The notes beneath the pieces were generated by a model. That model was given only the letters and a program-made list of their open reading frames with translations. It searched no databases and had not been told where the DNA came from. Position numbers and translations under genes: made by a program. This document shows, piece after piece, positions 9,636-17,286 of a stretch of 40,127 bases of DNA. This DNA comes from Candidatus Yaniella excrementigallinarum (lineage in GTDB: Bacteria; Actinomycetota; Actinomycetes; Actinomycetales; Micrococcaceae): contig DXHA01000068.1 in NCBI GenBank assembly GCA_019113675.1, positions 1-40,127 of the forward strand, given 5' to 3'. How positions within the stretch are numbered: position 1 is the first letter of the stretch; every line of letters starts with the position of its first letter.

Positions 9636-9773
9636 GTGACTAAGCGGACTTTTCAGCCGAATAACCGCCGCCGTGCCCGTAAGCATGGCTTCCGTTCCCG
9701 TATGCGTACTCGCGCCGGTCGTGCAGTCTTGTCCGCCCGCCGTGGCAAGGGTCGCGCACGTCTAAGCGCCTAG
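9636..9773 (+). CDS. rpmH: 50S ribosomal protein L34
   Basis: 45-residue basic ribosomal protein starting at GTG 9636 ([20 protein letters not shown]...) and ending GRARLSA. The sequence matches the full length of bacterial L34, with the conserved [19 protein letters not shown] core. A GGAG lies eight bases before the start. It heads the rpmH-rnpA-yidD-yidC-jag-rsmG cluster, the standard order to the right of dnaA. Confidence 0.97.
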   Translation: MTKRTFQPNNRRRARKHGFRSRMRTRAGRAVLSARRGKGRARLSA

Positions 9774-9813
9774 TAGGACGTGTCGGTGCCGGTGGCGACA
9801 GGAGCCTGATCGA

Positions 9814-10194
9814 GTGCTACCGCAACACCAACGGATACGCACTGCAGCACAATTTTTTGATACACAACGTTCCGGTTCCCGTTTCGGCAATCGGAACGTT
9901 GTTGTATCTGCAAATATTCGTCCCACCGAGGATGAGCCGAGGGCGGGGTTTATTGTTTCCAAGGCCGTCGGCAACGCGGTTACCCGAAATAAAACCAAAC
10001 GTCGGCTGCGTGCCATCATCGCCGAGCTTTTTGAAAGTGGGCTGGGCATGGAGGTAGTTGAGGGCTCAGTTGATCTGGTCATCCGAGCACTACCGGCTTC
10101 AAGCAGCGCCAGTTTTGCTGAGCTTCAAGAAGCAACGACCCATGCGGTTCGCGGGGCACTGAGAAAGTATATGCGTCGTGCAGAACAGCTGTGA
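9814..10194 (+). CDS. rnpA: Ribonuclease P protein component
   Basis: Protein cofactor of RNase P, which matures tRNA 5' ends together with the RNA encoded elsewhere. The 126 residues start at GTG 9814 with a GGAG nine bases upstream. The hallmark RNR-type RNA-binding segment is clear (GFIVSKAVGNAVTRNKTKRRLR, about 45-66), and the N-terminal MLPQHQRIRTAAQF is typical of the family. It follows rpmH by 40 bp. yidD appears to begin inside its last 17 bases. Confidence 0.95.
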   Translation: MLPQHQRIRTAAQFFDTQRSGSRFGNRNVVVSANIRPTEDEPRAGFIVSKAVGNAVTRNKTKRRLRAIIAELFESGLGMEVVEGSVDLVIRALPASSSASFAELQEATTHAVRGALRKYMRRAEQL

Positions 10195-10588
10195 GCACCA
10201 GGAAGAACCTAATGGGATACAGCCATCGCCGTTTGTCGTAAAAGATAGCGCAACGGAATGGGGTGTACTTCGTGCTCTGCCGTCTACACTTATGGGTTGG
10301 CTCCTGCGGGCATATCGAAAAGTTATCTCTCCAAGCTACGGAGATGTATGTAAATTCTTTCCGACGTGTTCAGCTTACGGCCTAGAAGCTGTTTATACGC
10401 ACGGGGCCATTAAGGGTAGCCTTATGGCAGGACGACGAGTGCTGAGTTGTCATCCTTGGCAAGATGGTGGCATAGATCCGGTTCCACCAGGGAATAGGAT
10501 TTGGCCGGATGGCAAACAACCATTCATTATTGAACTGAACCACCCGGTAATTCCACCGGACAATGAGGCCACCGAAGAGGATAAATAA
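10178..10588 (+). CDS. yidD: Membrane protein insertion efficiency factor YidD
   Basis: Small membrane-associated protein that helps YidC-dependent insertion, encoded between rnpA and yidC as in most bacteria. The diagnostic core is intact: YRKVISPSYGDVCKFFPTCS, then AYGLEAVYTHGAIKGSLMAG and SCHPWQDGGIDPVP, with the three conserved cysteines. From GTG 10178 it is 136 residues and overlaps rnpA by 17 bases, with a non-standard ~38-residue N-terminus. An in-frame ATG at 10292 (MGWLLRAYRKVISP) would give about 98 residues, closer to the usual family length, but has no visible ribosome binding site. The start is therefore uncertain. A polar tail of about 40 residues follows the core. Confidence 0.9.
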   Translation: MQNSCEHQEEPNGIQPSPFVVKDSATEWGVLRALPSTLMGWLLRAYRKVISPSYGDVCKFFPTCSAYGLEAVYTHGAIKGSLMAGRRVLSCHPWQDGGIDPVPPGNRIWPDGKQPFIIELNHPVIPPDNEATEEDK

Positions 10589-10591
10589 ACT

Positions 10592-11554
10592 ATGGGATTT
10601 TTTGACACAATTCTCCTCCCCTTCAAATGGGCGGTGTCATGGGTGCTCAGTGTCTTCCACTCGTTACTGAGCGGGTTGGGCATGGAATACGACTCCGGCT
10701 GGACCTGGACCTTAGCGCTATTTTTACTGGTAATTCTCATCCGAACACTGCTGATCCCAGTGTTCGTGAAGCAGATCAAATCCCAACGTGCCATGCAAGA
10801 ACTGCAGCCAGAGATCAAAAAACTGCAGGAAAAATACAAAAACAAAAAAGACCAGCTATCGCGTCAAGCGATGGCTATGGAACAGCAACAGCTGTTTAAG
10901 GAACGCGGCACGAGTCCGTTTGCGGCATGTCTGCCGATGCTTGTGCAGATGCCATTCTTCTTTGCTCTCTACCGGGTACTAGTAGGAGCCTCAGGAGCAG
11001 CCGACAGTGGCGAATCTATCGGCGCGCTGTCAACCGAAGAAGTTCATTCTTTTGCAAACTCGTCGTTTGCTGGCGCGCAGATGTCCGATGTGCTGAAAGA
11101 TAACATCGGTGAAAACTTCGACCTCAATGTCGTGATCGTATCGGTCATCTTGATTATCTTGATGGTCACGGCGATGTTCTATATGCAAAAAACCCTGATG
11201 GGTAAGAACATGTCTGAGGCGGCACAAACCGGTCAATTTGCCCAAACCCAAAAGATCATGCTGTATGCATTCCCAGCGATTTTTGCCATCGGTGGTTTCA
11301 ACTTCCCAATTGGTGTCTTGATTTACTGGACCGCGACCAACTTCTGGGCAGTTGGACAACAACTCTTTATTATTCGGCGTAACCCTACCCCAGGCTCCAT
11401 TGCAGAACGTGAACTCAATGAGCGCCGGGCAGCTAAAGGCCTTCCACCGGTAGGTAAAGCTGCTGATGAAGCTCGTGAAAAAGCTGAGGCTCAAGAAGAT
11501 AAGCCAAAGGGCCAGCGCAAACAACCTGTGAGGAAACCTAGGAAGAAACGATGA
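10592..11554 (+). CDS. yidC: Membrane protein insertase YidC/Oxa1 family
   Basis: Inserts and folds inner-membrane proteins, alone or with Sec. The 320 residues form the short Gram-positive type without the large periplasmic domain. Hydrophobic segments are near 36-57, 107-125, 173-195 and 220-260. The groove arginine is probably Arg51 in ALFLLVILIRTLLIPVFVKQ. It is followed by the cytoplasmic helical hairpin (QRAMQELQPEIKKLQEKYK) and the FAACLPMLVQMPFFFALYRVL segment. The C-terminus is highly basic (KGQRKQPVRKPRKKR), which in this family aids ribosome contact. It starts three bases after the yidD stop and overlaps jag by four bases (ATGA). Confidence 0.97.
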   Translation: MGFFDTILLPFKWAVSWVLSVFHSLLSGLGMEYDSGWTWTLALFLLVILIRTLLIPVFVKQIKSQRAMQELQPEIKKLQEKYKNKKDQLSRQAMAMEQQQLFKERGTSPFAACLPMLVQMPFFFALYRVLVGASGAADSGESIGALSTEEVHSFANSSFAGAQMSDVLKDNIGENFDLNVVIVSVILIILMVTAMFYMQKTLMGKNMSEAAQTGQFAQTQKIMLYAFPAIFAIGGFNFPIGVLIYWTATNFWAVGQQLFIIRRNPTPGSIAERELNERRAAKGLPPVGKAADEAREKAEAQEDKPKGQRKQPVRKPRKKR

Positions 11555-12075
11555 ATGTAGAACAGTCCAACTCAATGGAAGACGTCGCTGAAGAGACCAA
11601 CGAGGTTTCAGATATTGAAGCGGAAGGCGATTACGCCGCCGACTATGTGGAAGAACTTCTCGATATCGCCGATCTTGATGGCGATATCGACATCGAAGTG
11701 CGTAATAATCGCACATACCTCTCTGTTCTAGCACCCGATGACGATGAGGAAGTTCAGGGACTTGTAGGCAAGGACGGTAAGACGCTGGAAGCACTGCAAG
11801 AACTGACTCGCTTAGCTGTGCTGTCCTCCACCGGTCAACGCTCACGGTTGATTTTGGACATTGCCAACCACCGGGTGCAACGTGCTGAAAACCTGCGCAA
11901 GCAGGCACGCGAAGCTATTGCTAGGGTCGAAGAAACCCGCGATGTTGAGCATATGAAACCAATGAGCCCATACGAACGTAAAATCGTCCACGACGTTGTA
12001 GCTGAAGCAGGCCTGCATTCTGAATCGGAAGGTGAAGGTCCACGCCGTCACGTTGTCATTAGCGTCGGAGAGTAG
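11551..12075 (+). CDS. jag: Jag/KhpB family RNA-binding protein (KH and R3H domains)
   Basis: Single-strand nucleic-acid-binding protein found after yidC in many Gram-positives; in firmicutes the homologue KhpB works with KhpA in RNA binding and cell-shape control. The 174 residues have an acidic N-terminus (1-45), a type II KH domain with the GKDG loop (LVGKDGKTLEALQELTRLAV, 71-90) and a C-terminal R3H domain (MKPMSPYERKIVHDVV..., about 135-173). The Jag-N domain of firmicute proteins is missing, as is usual in actinobacteria. The ATG start overlaps the yidC stop, which points to translational coupling. rsmG follows after two bases. Confidence 0.92.
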   Translation: MNVEQSNSMEDVAEETNEVSDIEAEGDYAADYVEELLDIADLDGDIDIEVRNNRTYLSVLAPDDDEEVQGLVGKDGKTLEALQELTRLAVLSSTGQRSRLILDIANHRVQRAENLRKQAREAIARVEETRDVEHMKPMSPYERKIVHDVVAEAGLHSESEGEGPRRHVVISVGE

Positions 12076-12077
12076 CG

Positions 12078-12758
12078 TTGACGAATCGACCTGTACCGGA
12101 AACAGACCCCTCGGTCGCCCAACTCGAACGTCAGGACGCCTGGATTGTCGATGCTGTTGAAGTGCTCTTCGGTGAACAGACAGACCTTGCTGAACGGTTC
12201 GTAGAACACCTGGTTACTACCGGTATCGAATGGGGTTTACTGGGTCCCCGTGAGATCACTAAAATGTGGGATCGCCATGTGCTGAACTGTGCAGTGGTAC
12301 ACGAGCTGATTCCTAAGGGTGCTTTAGTTGCTGATGTCGGCTCTGGGGCAGGCCTCCCTGGCATTGCGTTGGCTATTGCGCGCCCAGATGTACAATTTAT
12401 TCTCATTGAGCCATTGGAACGCCGAGTTGATTGGCTCGATATGGTTATTGACGATTTGGAACTGGAGAATGTTGACGTGTTGCGTGCTCGTTCGGAGCAG
12501 GTTGTTGAGACGGTAGATGTCGATATTGTGACTGCCAGAGCTGTCTCGGCAATGAAGTCGTTGATACCAATGACAGTTCCCTTGTTGCATGGCAGTGGAG
12601 AGTTATTGGCGATTAAGGGTCAAAGTGCTGCCAATGAACTTGAAAAGGCCGATAAGGTTTTACGAAAATTCCAAACCCAACATAGTGAAGTGGTAACTGT
12701 CGGAGACGAACTCTTGGAAGTGCCTACAACAGTTGCAAGACTTACCTATGGCTCGTAA
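12078..12758 (+). CDS. rsmG: 16S rRNA (guanine527-N7)-methyltransferase RsmG (GidB)
   Basis: SAM-dependent enzyme that methylates G527 of 16S rRNA; loss in actinobacteria is known to give low-level streptomycin resistance. The 226 residues start at TTG 12078, which has GGAG about seven bases upstream and lies two bases after jag. The SAM-binding motif is VADVGSGAGLPGIALA (84-99). The family segment ITKMWDRHVLNCAVV (60-74) and the later DVDIVTARAVSAMKSLI are clear. The candidate parA promoter lies at its extreme 3' end. Confidence 0.95.
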   Translation: MTNRPVPETDPSVAQLERQDAWIVDAVEVLFGEQTDLAERFVEHLVTTGIEWGLLGPREITKMWDRHVLNCAVVHELIPKGALVADVGSGAGLPGIALAIARPDVQFILIEPLERRVDWLDMVIDDLELENVDVLRARSEQVVETVDVDIVTARAVSAMKSLIPMTVPLLHGSGELLAIKGQSAANELEKADKVLRKFQTQHSEVVTVGDELLEVPTTVARLTYGS

Positions 12759-12770
12759 TCGGAATATAAT
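12742..12770 (+). promoter_or_regulatory. Candidate parA promoter
   Basis: A perfect TATAAT at 12765-12770 with TTACCT (12742-12747) 17 bases upstream; the -35 is poor. Transcription would start near 12777, leaving a short leader to the TTG start of parA. The first parS site would then be about 43 bases into the transcript region, so bound ParB could repress it. Confidence 0.5.
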
Positions 12771-12801
12771 TTAGTTCAAATTTAAAGTAATGGAGGCTGG
12801 T

Positions 12802-13740
12802 TTGGTCGATCAGGAGAAAGTTTCACGTGAAACGCCGAAGAGTGCCACGAGTGCTGCATCGACTCCGCTGGCCCGTGAATTGGAATCAGAGAAGCGTCGG
12901 CGTGAAAAGCTAAAAACCAAACGGATGGCTCGCCCCGATCATACCCGTATCATTACTATCTCGAATCAAAAGGGTGGCGTTGGCAAAACGACCACAACCG
13001 TAAATCTCGCCACGGCTATGGCACGTGCTGGAATGAATGTCGTGGTTATTGATACTGACCCGCAGGGTAACGCGTCAACGGCATTGAATATTCCACACCA
13101 ACAGGGCGTCCCTTCAATTTATAATGTGCTCATCGAAGACTATGAACTCAAAGATGTCCTGTATGAAAATCCAGACACGGATAATCTGTTGGTGGCACCG
13201 TCAACGATCGACTTAGCTGGGGCTGAGATCGAGCTGGTGTCCTTGGTAGCAAGGGAGCAACGTTTATCGCGGGCTTTACAACGGTACTTTGAATATCGTG
13301 AAGAGAGCGGCTTAGAACGTATTGATTATATCTTTATCGACTGTCCACCTAGCCTTGGGCTGCTAACCGTAAACGCTTTCGTTGCGGCGAATGAAGTACT
13401 CATTCCAATTCAGACAGAATATTATGCCCTTGAAGGTCTCTCGCAATTAGTTAAAAACATTCAAATGATTCAAGAGCACCTCAATCCAGAGCTCCATGTA
13501 TCTACTATCGTGCTCACGATGTTCGATTCAAGGACCAATTTAGCGGTTCAAGTCGCTGAAGAAGTCCGCGAGTATTTCCCAGGTCAGGTATTGAAAACTG
13601 TGATTCCTAGGAATGTCAGGATCTCAGAGGCACCTTCGTACCAGCAAAGTGTTCTCACTTACGATCCAAGTTCTACGGGTGCTCTGAGCTACCGTGAGGC
13701 AGCTATGGAGATCGCCGACCGTGGTGTAAAAGCCTCATAG
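12802..13740 (+). CDS. parA: Chromosome partitioning ATPase ParA (Soj)
   Basis: Walker-type ATPase that binds the nucleoid when ATP-bound and drives movement of ParB-parS complexes. The deviant Walker A KGGVGKTT is at about 57-64, followed by VVVIDTDPQGNAST and the Walker B region IDYIFIDCPPSLGLL. An N-terminal extension of about 48 mostly basic residues precedes the fold. I prefer the TTG at 12802 because GGAGG lies five bases upstream; the ATG at 12790 overlaps that GGAGG and has no binding site of its own. A perfect parS lies within codons 7-11 (reads as V-S-R-E-T). parB is separated from parA by 1.87 kb instead of following directly. Confidence 0.96.
   Translation: MVDQEKVSRETPKSATSAASTPLARELESEKRRREKLKTKRMARPDHTRIITISNQKGGVGKTTTTVNLATAMARAGMNVVVIDTDPQGNASTALNIPHQQGVPSIYNVLIEDYELKDVLYENPDTDNLLVAPSTIDLAGAEIELVSLVAREQRLSRALQRYFEYREESGLERIDYIFIDCPPSLGLLTVNAFVAANEVLIPIQTEYYALEGLSQLVKNIQMIQEHLNPELHVSTIVLTMFDSRTNLAVQVAEEVREYFPGQVLKTVIPRNVRISEAPSYQQSVLTYDPSSTGALSYREAAMEIADRGVKAS
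12820..12833. promoter_or_regulatory. parS site 1, inside parA
   Basis: Exact 14-bp palindrome GTTTCACGTGAAAC, the universal ParB-binding core, within the first codons of parA. The position would allow ParB to affect parA expression. Confidence 0.92.
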
Positions 13741-13946
13741 AAAGCGTTATTAAAGTCAATCTACTTTAGTTGTCTATATCAAAGTAGGCGCCGAGACTGA
13801 ATTCTTGCGTGTAAGCCGAATTGATGCTTTTGTATAGCGCAAGCGGTCCAAAATCTTAATGCCGAATAACAACGAACGAACACCCAAATTCGTCTGATAC
13901 CGTTGCTTCTATCTGGGTCGGTATTTTTTTGTTCCATGCTATTAGT

Positions 13947-13960
13947 GTTTCACGTGAAAC
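13947..13960. promoter_or_regulatory. parS site 2
   Basis: Exact GTTTCACGTGAAAC, 206 bp after the parA stop. Confidence 0.93.
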
Positions 13961-14082
13961 TCGACAGGTGGATCTGGTTGTTATCTGCTTAGTTTCCGGC
14001 GCAGAGTATTGTTGCGTAATAATGTTCCCGAAATCATAGAAAATGTTGCCTCCCCTGCCGTCTTCTAAAATATTCTCGACGA

Positions 14083-14096
14083 ATTTCACGTGAAAC
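14083..14096. promoter_or_regulatory. parS site 3
   Basis: 13 of 14 match (first base A): ATTTCACGTGAAAC. The central 12-bp palindrome is intact. Confidence 0.87.
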
Positions 14097-14412
14097 CACT
14101 CTTGGTGCCTCTACGCGTCAGCCGGTATATTTGAAACATAAGGCTCCAGTTTTGGCACTCTTTACGACATTCTCGATGCCGGTATAAATTTTTCATGGCC
14201 AAAAGAAGACCTACACACGAATAAATCTGCAGTGGCTGATCCAGTATTGTTTTACGTGACCTTGAGATGTACTGAAGCTGCCTTTATGTCTTCGCTTTTG
14301 CTTTGCAAACGCTCCCTTTAGTGCCCAAATACTGCTTTCTGATGGGACGGTGGCTAGAGGCCACACGGTTAGGAAATCTGAAGTCTTCGTAATTAAGGCA
14401 GTGTCGAGTGCG

Positions 14413-14426
14413 TTTTCACGTGAAAC
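14413..14426. promoter_or_regulatory. parS site 4
   Basis: 13 of 14 match (first base T): TTTTCACGTGAAAC. The central 12-bp palindrome is intact. Confidence 0.87.
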
Positions 14427-14589
14427 GGTTTCTGTTAGGATACCACTCTGTCGAGAAGCAGAGTAAAGGTTCCAAGAGAATTATAGTAGTTGCCAACTCA
14501 GTTCAGTATTCGAGTATTCCAGTCGGAATTGGTGGTTGCGCCGTATTCTTTAGTCCTGTTTATATGAACTAGGAAGGATCAGTAACTTC

Positions 14590-14603
14590 GTTTCACGTGA
14601 AAC
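14590..14603. promoter_or_regulatory. parS site 5
   Basis: Exact GTTTCACGTGAAAC. Confidence 0.93.
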
Positions 14604-14980
14604 AATGCAATATCTGTAAGCCTAATCGCAAAGCCTAAACTATTGGGTTGAATATAGGTTGCTCATTGTCTCGACCAGATGTGCAGTTGCAGATACTGCC
14701 GGATTCACATGAGAGTTTTTGGTCATTTAGGGCACTATTCGCACACCCTCGTCTGGGTCAACAAATTTCAAATTTTGTTTCACAATAGTCAGAAGAGCAG
14801 TATTGGGTAGAGTGATTTTGCAATGGCATTCGCTAGTCATGGTCGCCATCCAGGTTGTTGATTGTTTGATACGTGTACTAAGGAGAAACCATTTACACCC
14901 AAAATTATTATAAGCTACCCGGTGCTATCAGTATTGATAGTCTGAAGTCTAGTCAGCTATAAATTGGGTATATCCGGTCC

Positions 14981-14994
14981 GTTTCATGTGAAAC
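14981..14994. promoter_or_regulatory. parS site 6 (variant)
   Basis: GTTTCATGTGAAAC, one change in the centre (C to T). Such central variants are tolerated in some known parS sets, so ParB binding is likely but may be weaker. Confidence 0.75.
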
Positions 14995-15213
14995 ATTACG
15001 AGCATGTTGGGTCCTTTCGGAAGGTTCTGCGCCATTGGTTTATGTCTATAGATGCGTATTCGAGAGGCAATGGATGGGTAATTTTAGATTCCGGAGTAGG
15101 TTCCTCGGTAATAAACGCATTTTACCGTGTAACGTCGCGTTTACTGTCTGGTTCCTACGAAAATGGATTCTTCATCGAATCTATTCTTTAAGGCAAAGAC
15201 GAAGATCACTCCT

Positions 15214-15227
15214 ATTTCACGTGAAAC
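15214..15227. promoter_or_regulatory. parS site 7
   Basis: 13 of 14 match (first base A): ATTTCACGTGAAAC. Confidence 0.87.
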
Positions 15228-15390
15228 GTCGATACTTGGCCCGAATAATAATCTTTGATCACTATGGGGCGCGTAAAAGGTAAAACTTATTGCTCATCAC
15301 AGATTGAATGGCGACGGAGGCAACGTGTTGCTTGGCTACTTTGGAGGAATTGCGGCTGCAGCCATCAATATATGCAATCATTGATGTCCA

Positions 15391-15404
15391 GTTTCACGTG
15401 AAAC
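15391..15404. promoter_or_regulatory. parS site 8
   Basis: Exact GTTTCACGTGAAAC. Confidence 0.93.
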
Positions 15405-15525
15405 ACGCAGTTATTGACCATCGAATAGCTTTTGGTAGTGGTTCATACGGTAGGAGGAGTAAATTCATTGTCCCTACTCCTTTCTCATAGTCAGTTAAAA
15501 TAATCATCCGCAAAACGCCATGGTC

Positions 15526-15539
15526 GTTTCACGTGAAAC
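15526..15539. promoter_or_regulatory. parS site 9, upstream of parB
   Basis: Exact GTTTCACGTGAAAC, 74 bp upstream of the parB start. It lies just before an AT-rich stretch (tatgataat, 15564-15572) that may hold the parB -10 element, so it could mediate autoregulation. Confidence 0.93.
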
Positions 15540-15613
15540 AGCGCAAAATCTTGCCAAAAAAGCTATGATAATAGAGGTGGAGTCAAGGTTTCTGAAGCAG
15601 CGGAGGAGAACGA

Positions 15614-16807
15614 ATGACGCAGCAACCAAAAAAGAGTAGACGTGGACTAGGACGGGGCCTAGGAGCACTGATCCAAAACACATCTGAGATAGAACCCGAA
15701 GAGGAAAACGACACAGACAGCAACGAGAGTTCTGAAGCCACCCAAATCACAGATCAAGCACCTGCAGTTGATTCAACGAAGCCAAAGGACTCTATTGAGC
15801 TTCGATACCTCGACGGCGCAAAGCCTGCCCGAGATCGTAAACGACCTTCTGATCTTTTTTTTGGTGATGCCGGCACCAGTCAAACTGAATCAACAAAGCA
15901 CAAGGCATCGCGGGCAGCAATGCCCAACCCCATACTGGATCGTACACGTACGTCATGGGACAACGAGGATTCGACAGAAACAAAGGTCGAGTCCGGTGAC
16001 GGTAGTCTCCTTAATGAAATTCTAGTCGACGACATCGTTCCCAATCCCCGGCAACCACGTGATGAGTTCGATGAAGAATCCATGATCGAACTTGTTGCGT
16101 CGATATCCGAGGTTGGTGTCTTACAGCCGGTAGTTGTAAGGACAACGGAAACACCCAACAAATATGAATTGATTATGGGTGAACGCCGCTGGCGGGCGTC
16201 TAAGCGTGCTGGTTTAGACACTATCCCTGCAATCATTCGGGATACCGCAGACGAAGATATGCTTCGTGAAGCGCTACTCGAGAATATTCACCGCAGTGAG
16301 TTGAACGCGTTAGAGGAGGCAGCAGCCTACCAGCAACTCATGAACGATTTCGGTTGGTCCCAGGAGATCTTGTCGAAACGTATCGGGCGTTCCCGGCCGC
16401 ATATTTCGAATACGCTGCGCTTGATGAATTTGCCACCCGCCATCCAAAGGCAGGTTGCCTCCGGGGTGTTGTCGGCTGGACATGCCAGAGCAATTCTTGG
16501 GCTCTCAGACCAATCGCTGATGAACCAGCTGGCTCAACGGGTGATCAATGAGTCTTTATCTGTTCGCGCAACAGAAGAGCTGGCAACGCTTATGGCACGA
16601 AACCAGGAGGACGCTGCTAAAGCACCCGTCCGGCCGCGACGTAATACTCAGCAGTTTGATGAGATGGCATCGTCGTTAACTGATCTCCTTGATACATCGG
16701 TAAAAATCACCCTTGGTGCCAAAAAAGGGCGTATCGCAATCGATTTCGCTTCAGTTGATGATTTGAACCGAATTATGGCAGTCATTAGCCCAGAATCTGC
16801 TGACTGA
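15614..16807 (+). CDS. parB: Chromosome partitioning protein ParB (Spo0J)
   Basis: CTP-dependent clamp that loads at parS, spreads along DNA and recruits ParA and condensin. The 397 residues have the N-terminal ParA-stimulating peptide (RRGLGRGLGAL, 9-19), a long polar linker of about 110 residues (22-130), the CTPase/N-engagement domain with GERRWRA (189-195) and ENIHRSELN (223-231), the helix-turn-helix (WSQEILSKRIGRSRPHISNTLRL, about 248-270) and the C-terminal dimerisation domain (from about 345). The linker is longer than in many chromosomal ParBs. The ATG at 15614 has a strong GGAGGAG five bases upstream. The gene ends 63 bp before a shared terminator hairpin. Confidence 0.96.
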   Translation: MTQQPKKSRRGLGRGLGALIQNTSEIEPEEENDTDSNESSEATQITDQAPAVDSTKPKDSIELRYLDGAKPARDRKRPSDLFFGDAGTSQTESTKHKASRAAMPNPILDRTRTSWDNEDSTETKVESGDGSLLNEILVDDIVPNPRQPRDEFDEESMIELVASISEVGVLQPVVVRTTETPNKYELIMGERRWRASKRAGLDTIPAIIRDTADEDMLREALLENIHRSELNALEEAAAYQQLMNDFGWSQEILSKRIGRSRPHISNTLRLMNLPPAIQRQVASGVLSAGHARAILGLSDQSLMNQLAQRVINESLSVRATEELATLMARNQEDAAKAPVRPRRNTQQFDEMASSLTDLLDTSVKITLGAKKGRIAIDFASVDDLNRIMAVISPESAD

Positions 16808-16870
16808 GATCTAACAGTGGTCTACGAATGAGCCTGTACTCGTTAGACCCAAGAGGAGTAGACGCAAAAA

Positions 16871-16900
16871 GGTGGGGCTGTCGACAACGACAGCCCCACC
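16871..16900. terminator. Bidirectional terminator between parB and trxA
   Basis: Perfect 13-bp GC-rich stem (arms 16871-16883 and 16888-16900) with a four-base loop ACAA. Five A precede it on the plus strand (a U-run for trxA transcripts on the minus strand), and TTT follows for parB. The position between convergent genes supports termination in both directions. Confidence 0.9.
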
Positions 16901-16915
16901 TTTGTCTATCTAGTT

Positions 16916-17239
16916 TTAGCTAAGGTAGTCAGCGAACTCCTGTTCAAAGACATGTAAAGGTTTCGCCCCTACTGAAGTAGCAACACGTTCACCATCTTTG
17001 AAAACGTAGACCGTTGGGATGCTAGTGATGCCGTACTGTGCAGCAATTCCAGGGTTATCATCGACATTAACTTTGGCAACAGTAACCTGATCTGAGTATT
17101 TTTCGCCAAGTTCATCAAGAACGGGCGAGACCTGACGGCATGGCCCGCACCAGACGGCCCAAAAGTCAACGATGACAGTTTTATCGGAGTCAATAACTTT
17201 TTCTTGGAAATCCTGGTCTGTTACATCAATAGTCGCCAT
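16916..17239 (-). CDS. trxA: Thioredoxin
   Basis: 107-residue disulfide reductase. The active site is WCGPC (30-34) and the cis-proline loop is SIPTVYVF. The sequence has the usual thioredoxin length with no signal peptide, so it acts in the cytosol. It lies 47 bp downstream of trxB on the same strand, forming a trxBA operon probably driven by the SigR-type promoter upstream of trxB. A strong hairpin terminator follows. Confidence 0.97.
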   Translation of the reverse strand: MATIDVTDQDFQEKVIDSDKTVIVDFWAVWCGPCRQVSPVLDELGEKYSDQVTVAKVNVDDNPGIAAQYGITSIPTVYVFKDGERVATSVGAKPLHVFEQEFADYLS

Positions 17240-17286
17240 GTGTGTGATCCTTCCGTTTGAAAATGATAAGTCAAAACTGTGGGCTT

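Larger units (their letters stand above)
13741..15613. other. AT-rich parA-parB spacer carrying a parS array
   Basis: About 1,870 bp between two genes that normally abut. No convincing gene is present. The open frames here are short (60-85 codons), have no family resemblance, and include parS palindromes read as amino acids. Base composition is visibly more AT-rich than the flanking genes. Eight parS sites lie between 13947 and 15539, spaced 135-391 bp apart. Minor hairpins are at 14445-14464 and about 15454-15480. Known ParB biology makes this a ParB nucleation zone (centromere). Whether the DNA between the sites has another role cannot be told from sequence. Confidence 0.85.

Noticed and set aside
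9857-10082. Alternative frames over rnpA
   Set aside because: They overlap the well-supported rnpA frame and carry no family motif.
11030-11908. Long minus-strand frame (292 codons) opposite yidC and jag
   Set aside because: Entirely antisense to two well-recognised genes. The protein has no domain and odd composition.
13856-14089. Minus-strand 77-codon frame in the spacer
   Set aside because: No binding site, composition unlike neighbouring proteins, and it overlaps a parS site; no independent support.
14702-14715. Degenerate parS-like GATTCACATGAGAG
   Set aside because: 10 of 14 match; about this many are expected by chance in the spacer, and it does not fit the spacing of the other sites.
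14964-15283. Short open frames (75-82 codons) in the parA-parB spacer as possible small genes
   Set aside because: Poor or absent ribosome binding sites, no family resemblance, and the frames read through parS palindromes (seen as FHVKH). They look like chance frames in non-coding DNA.
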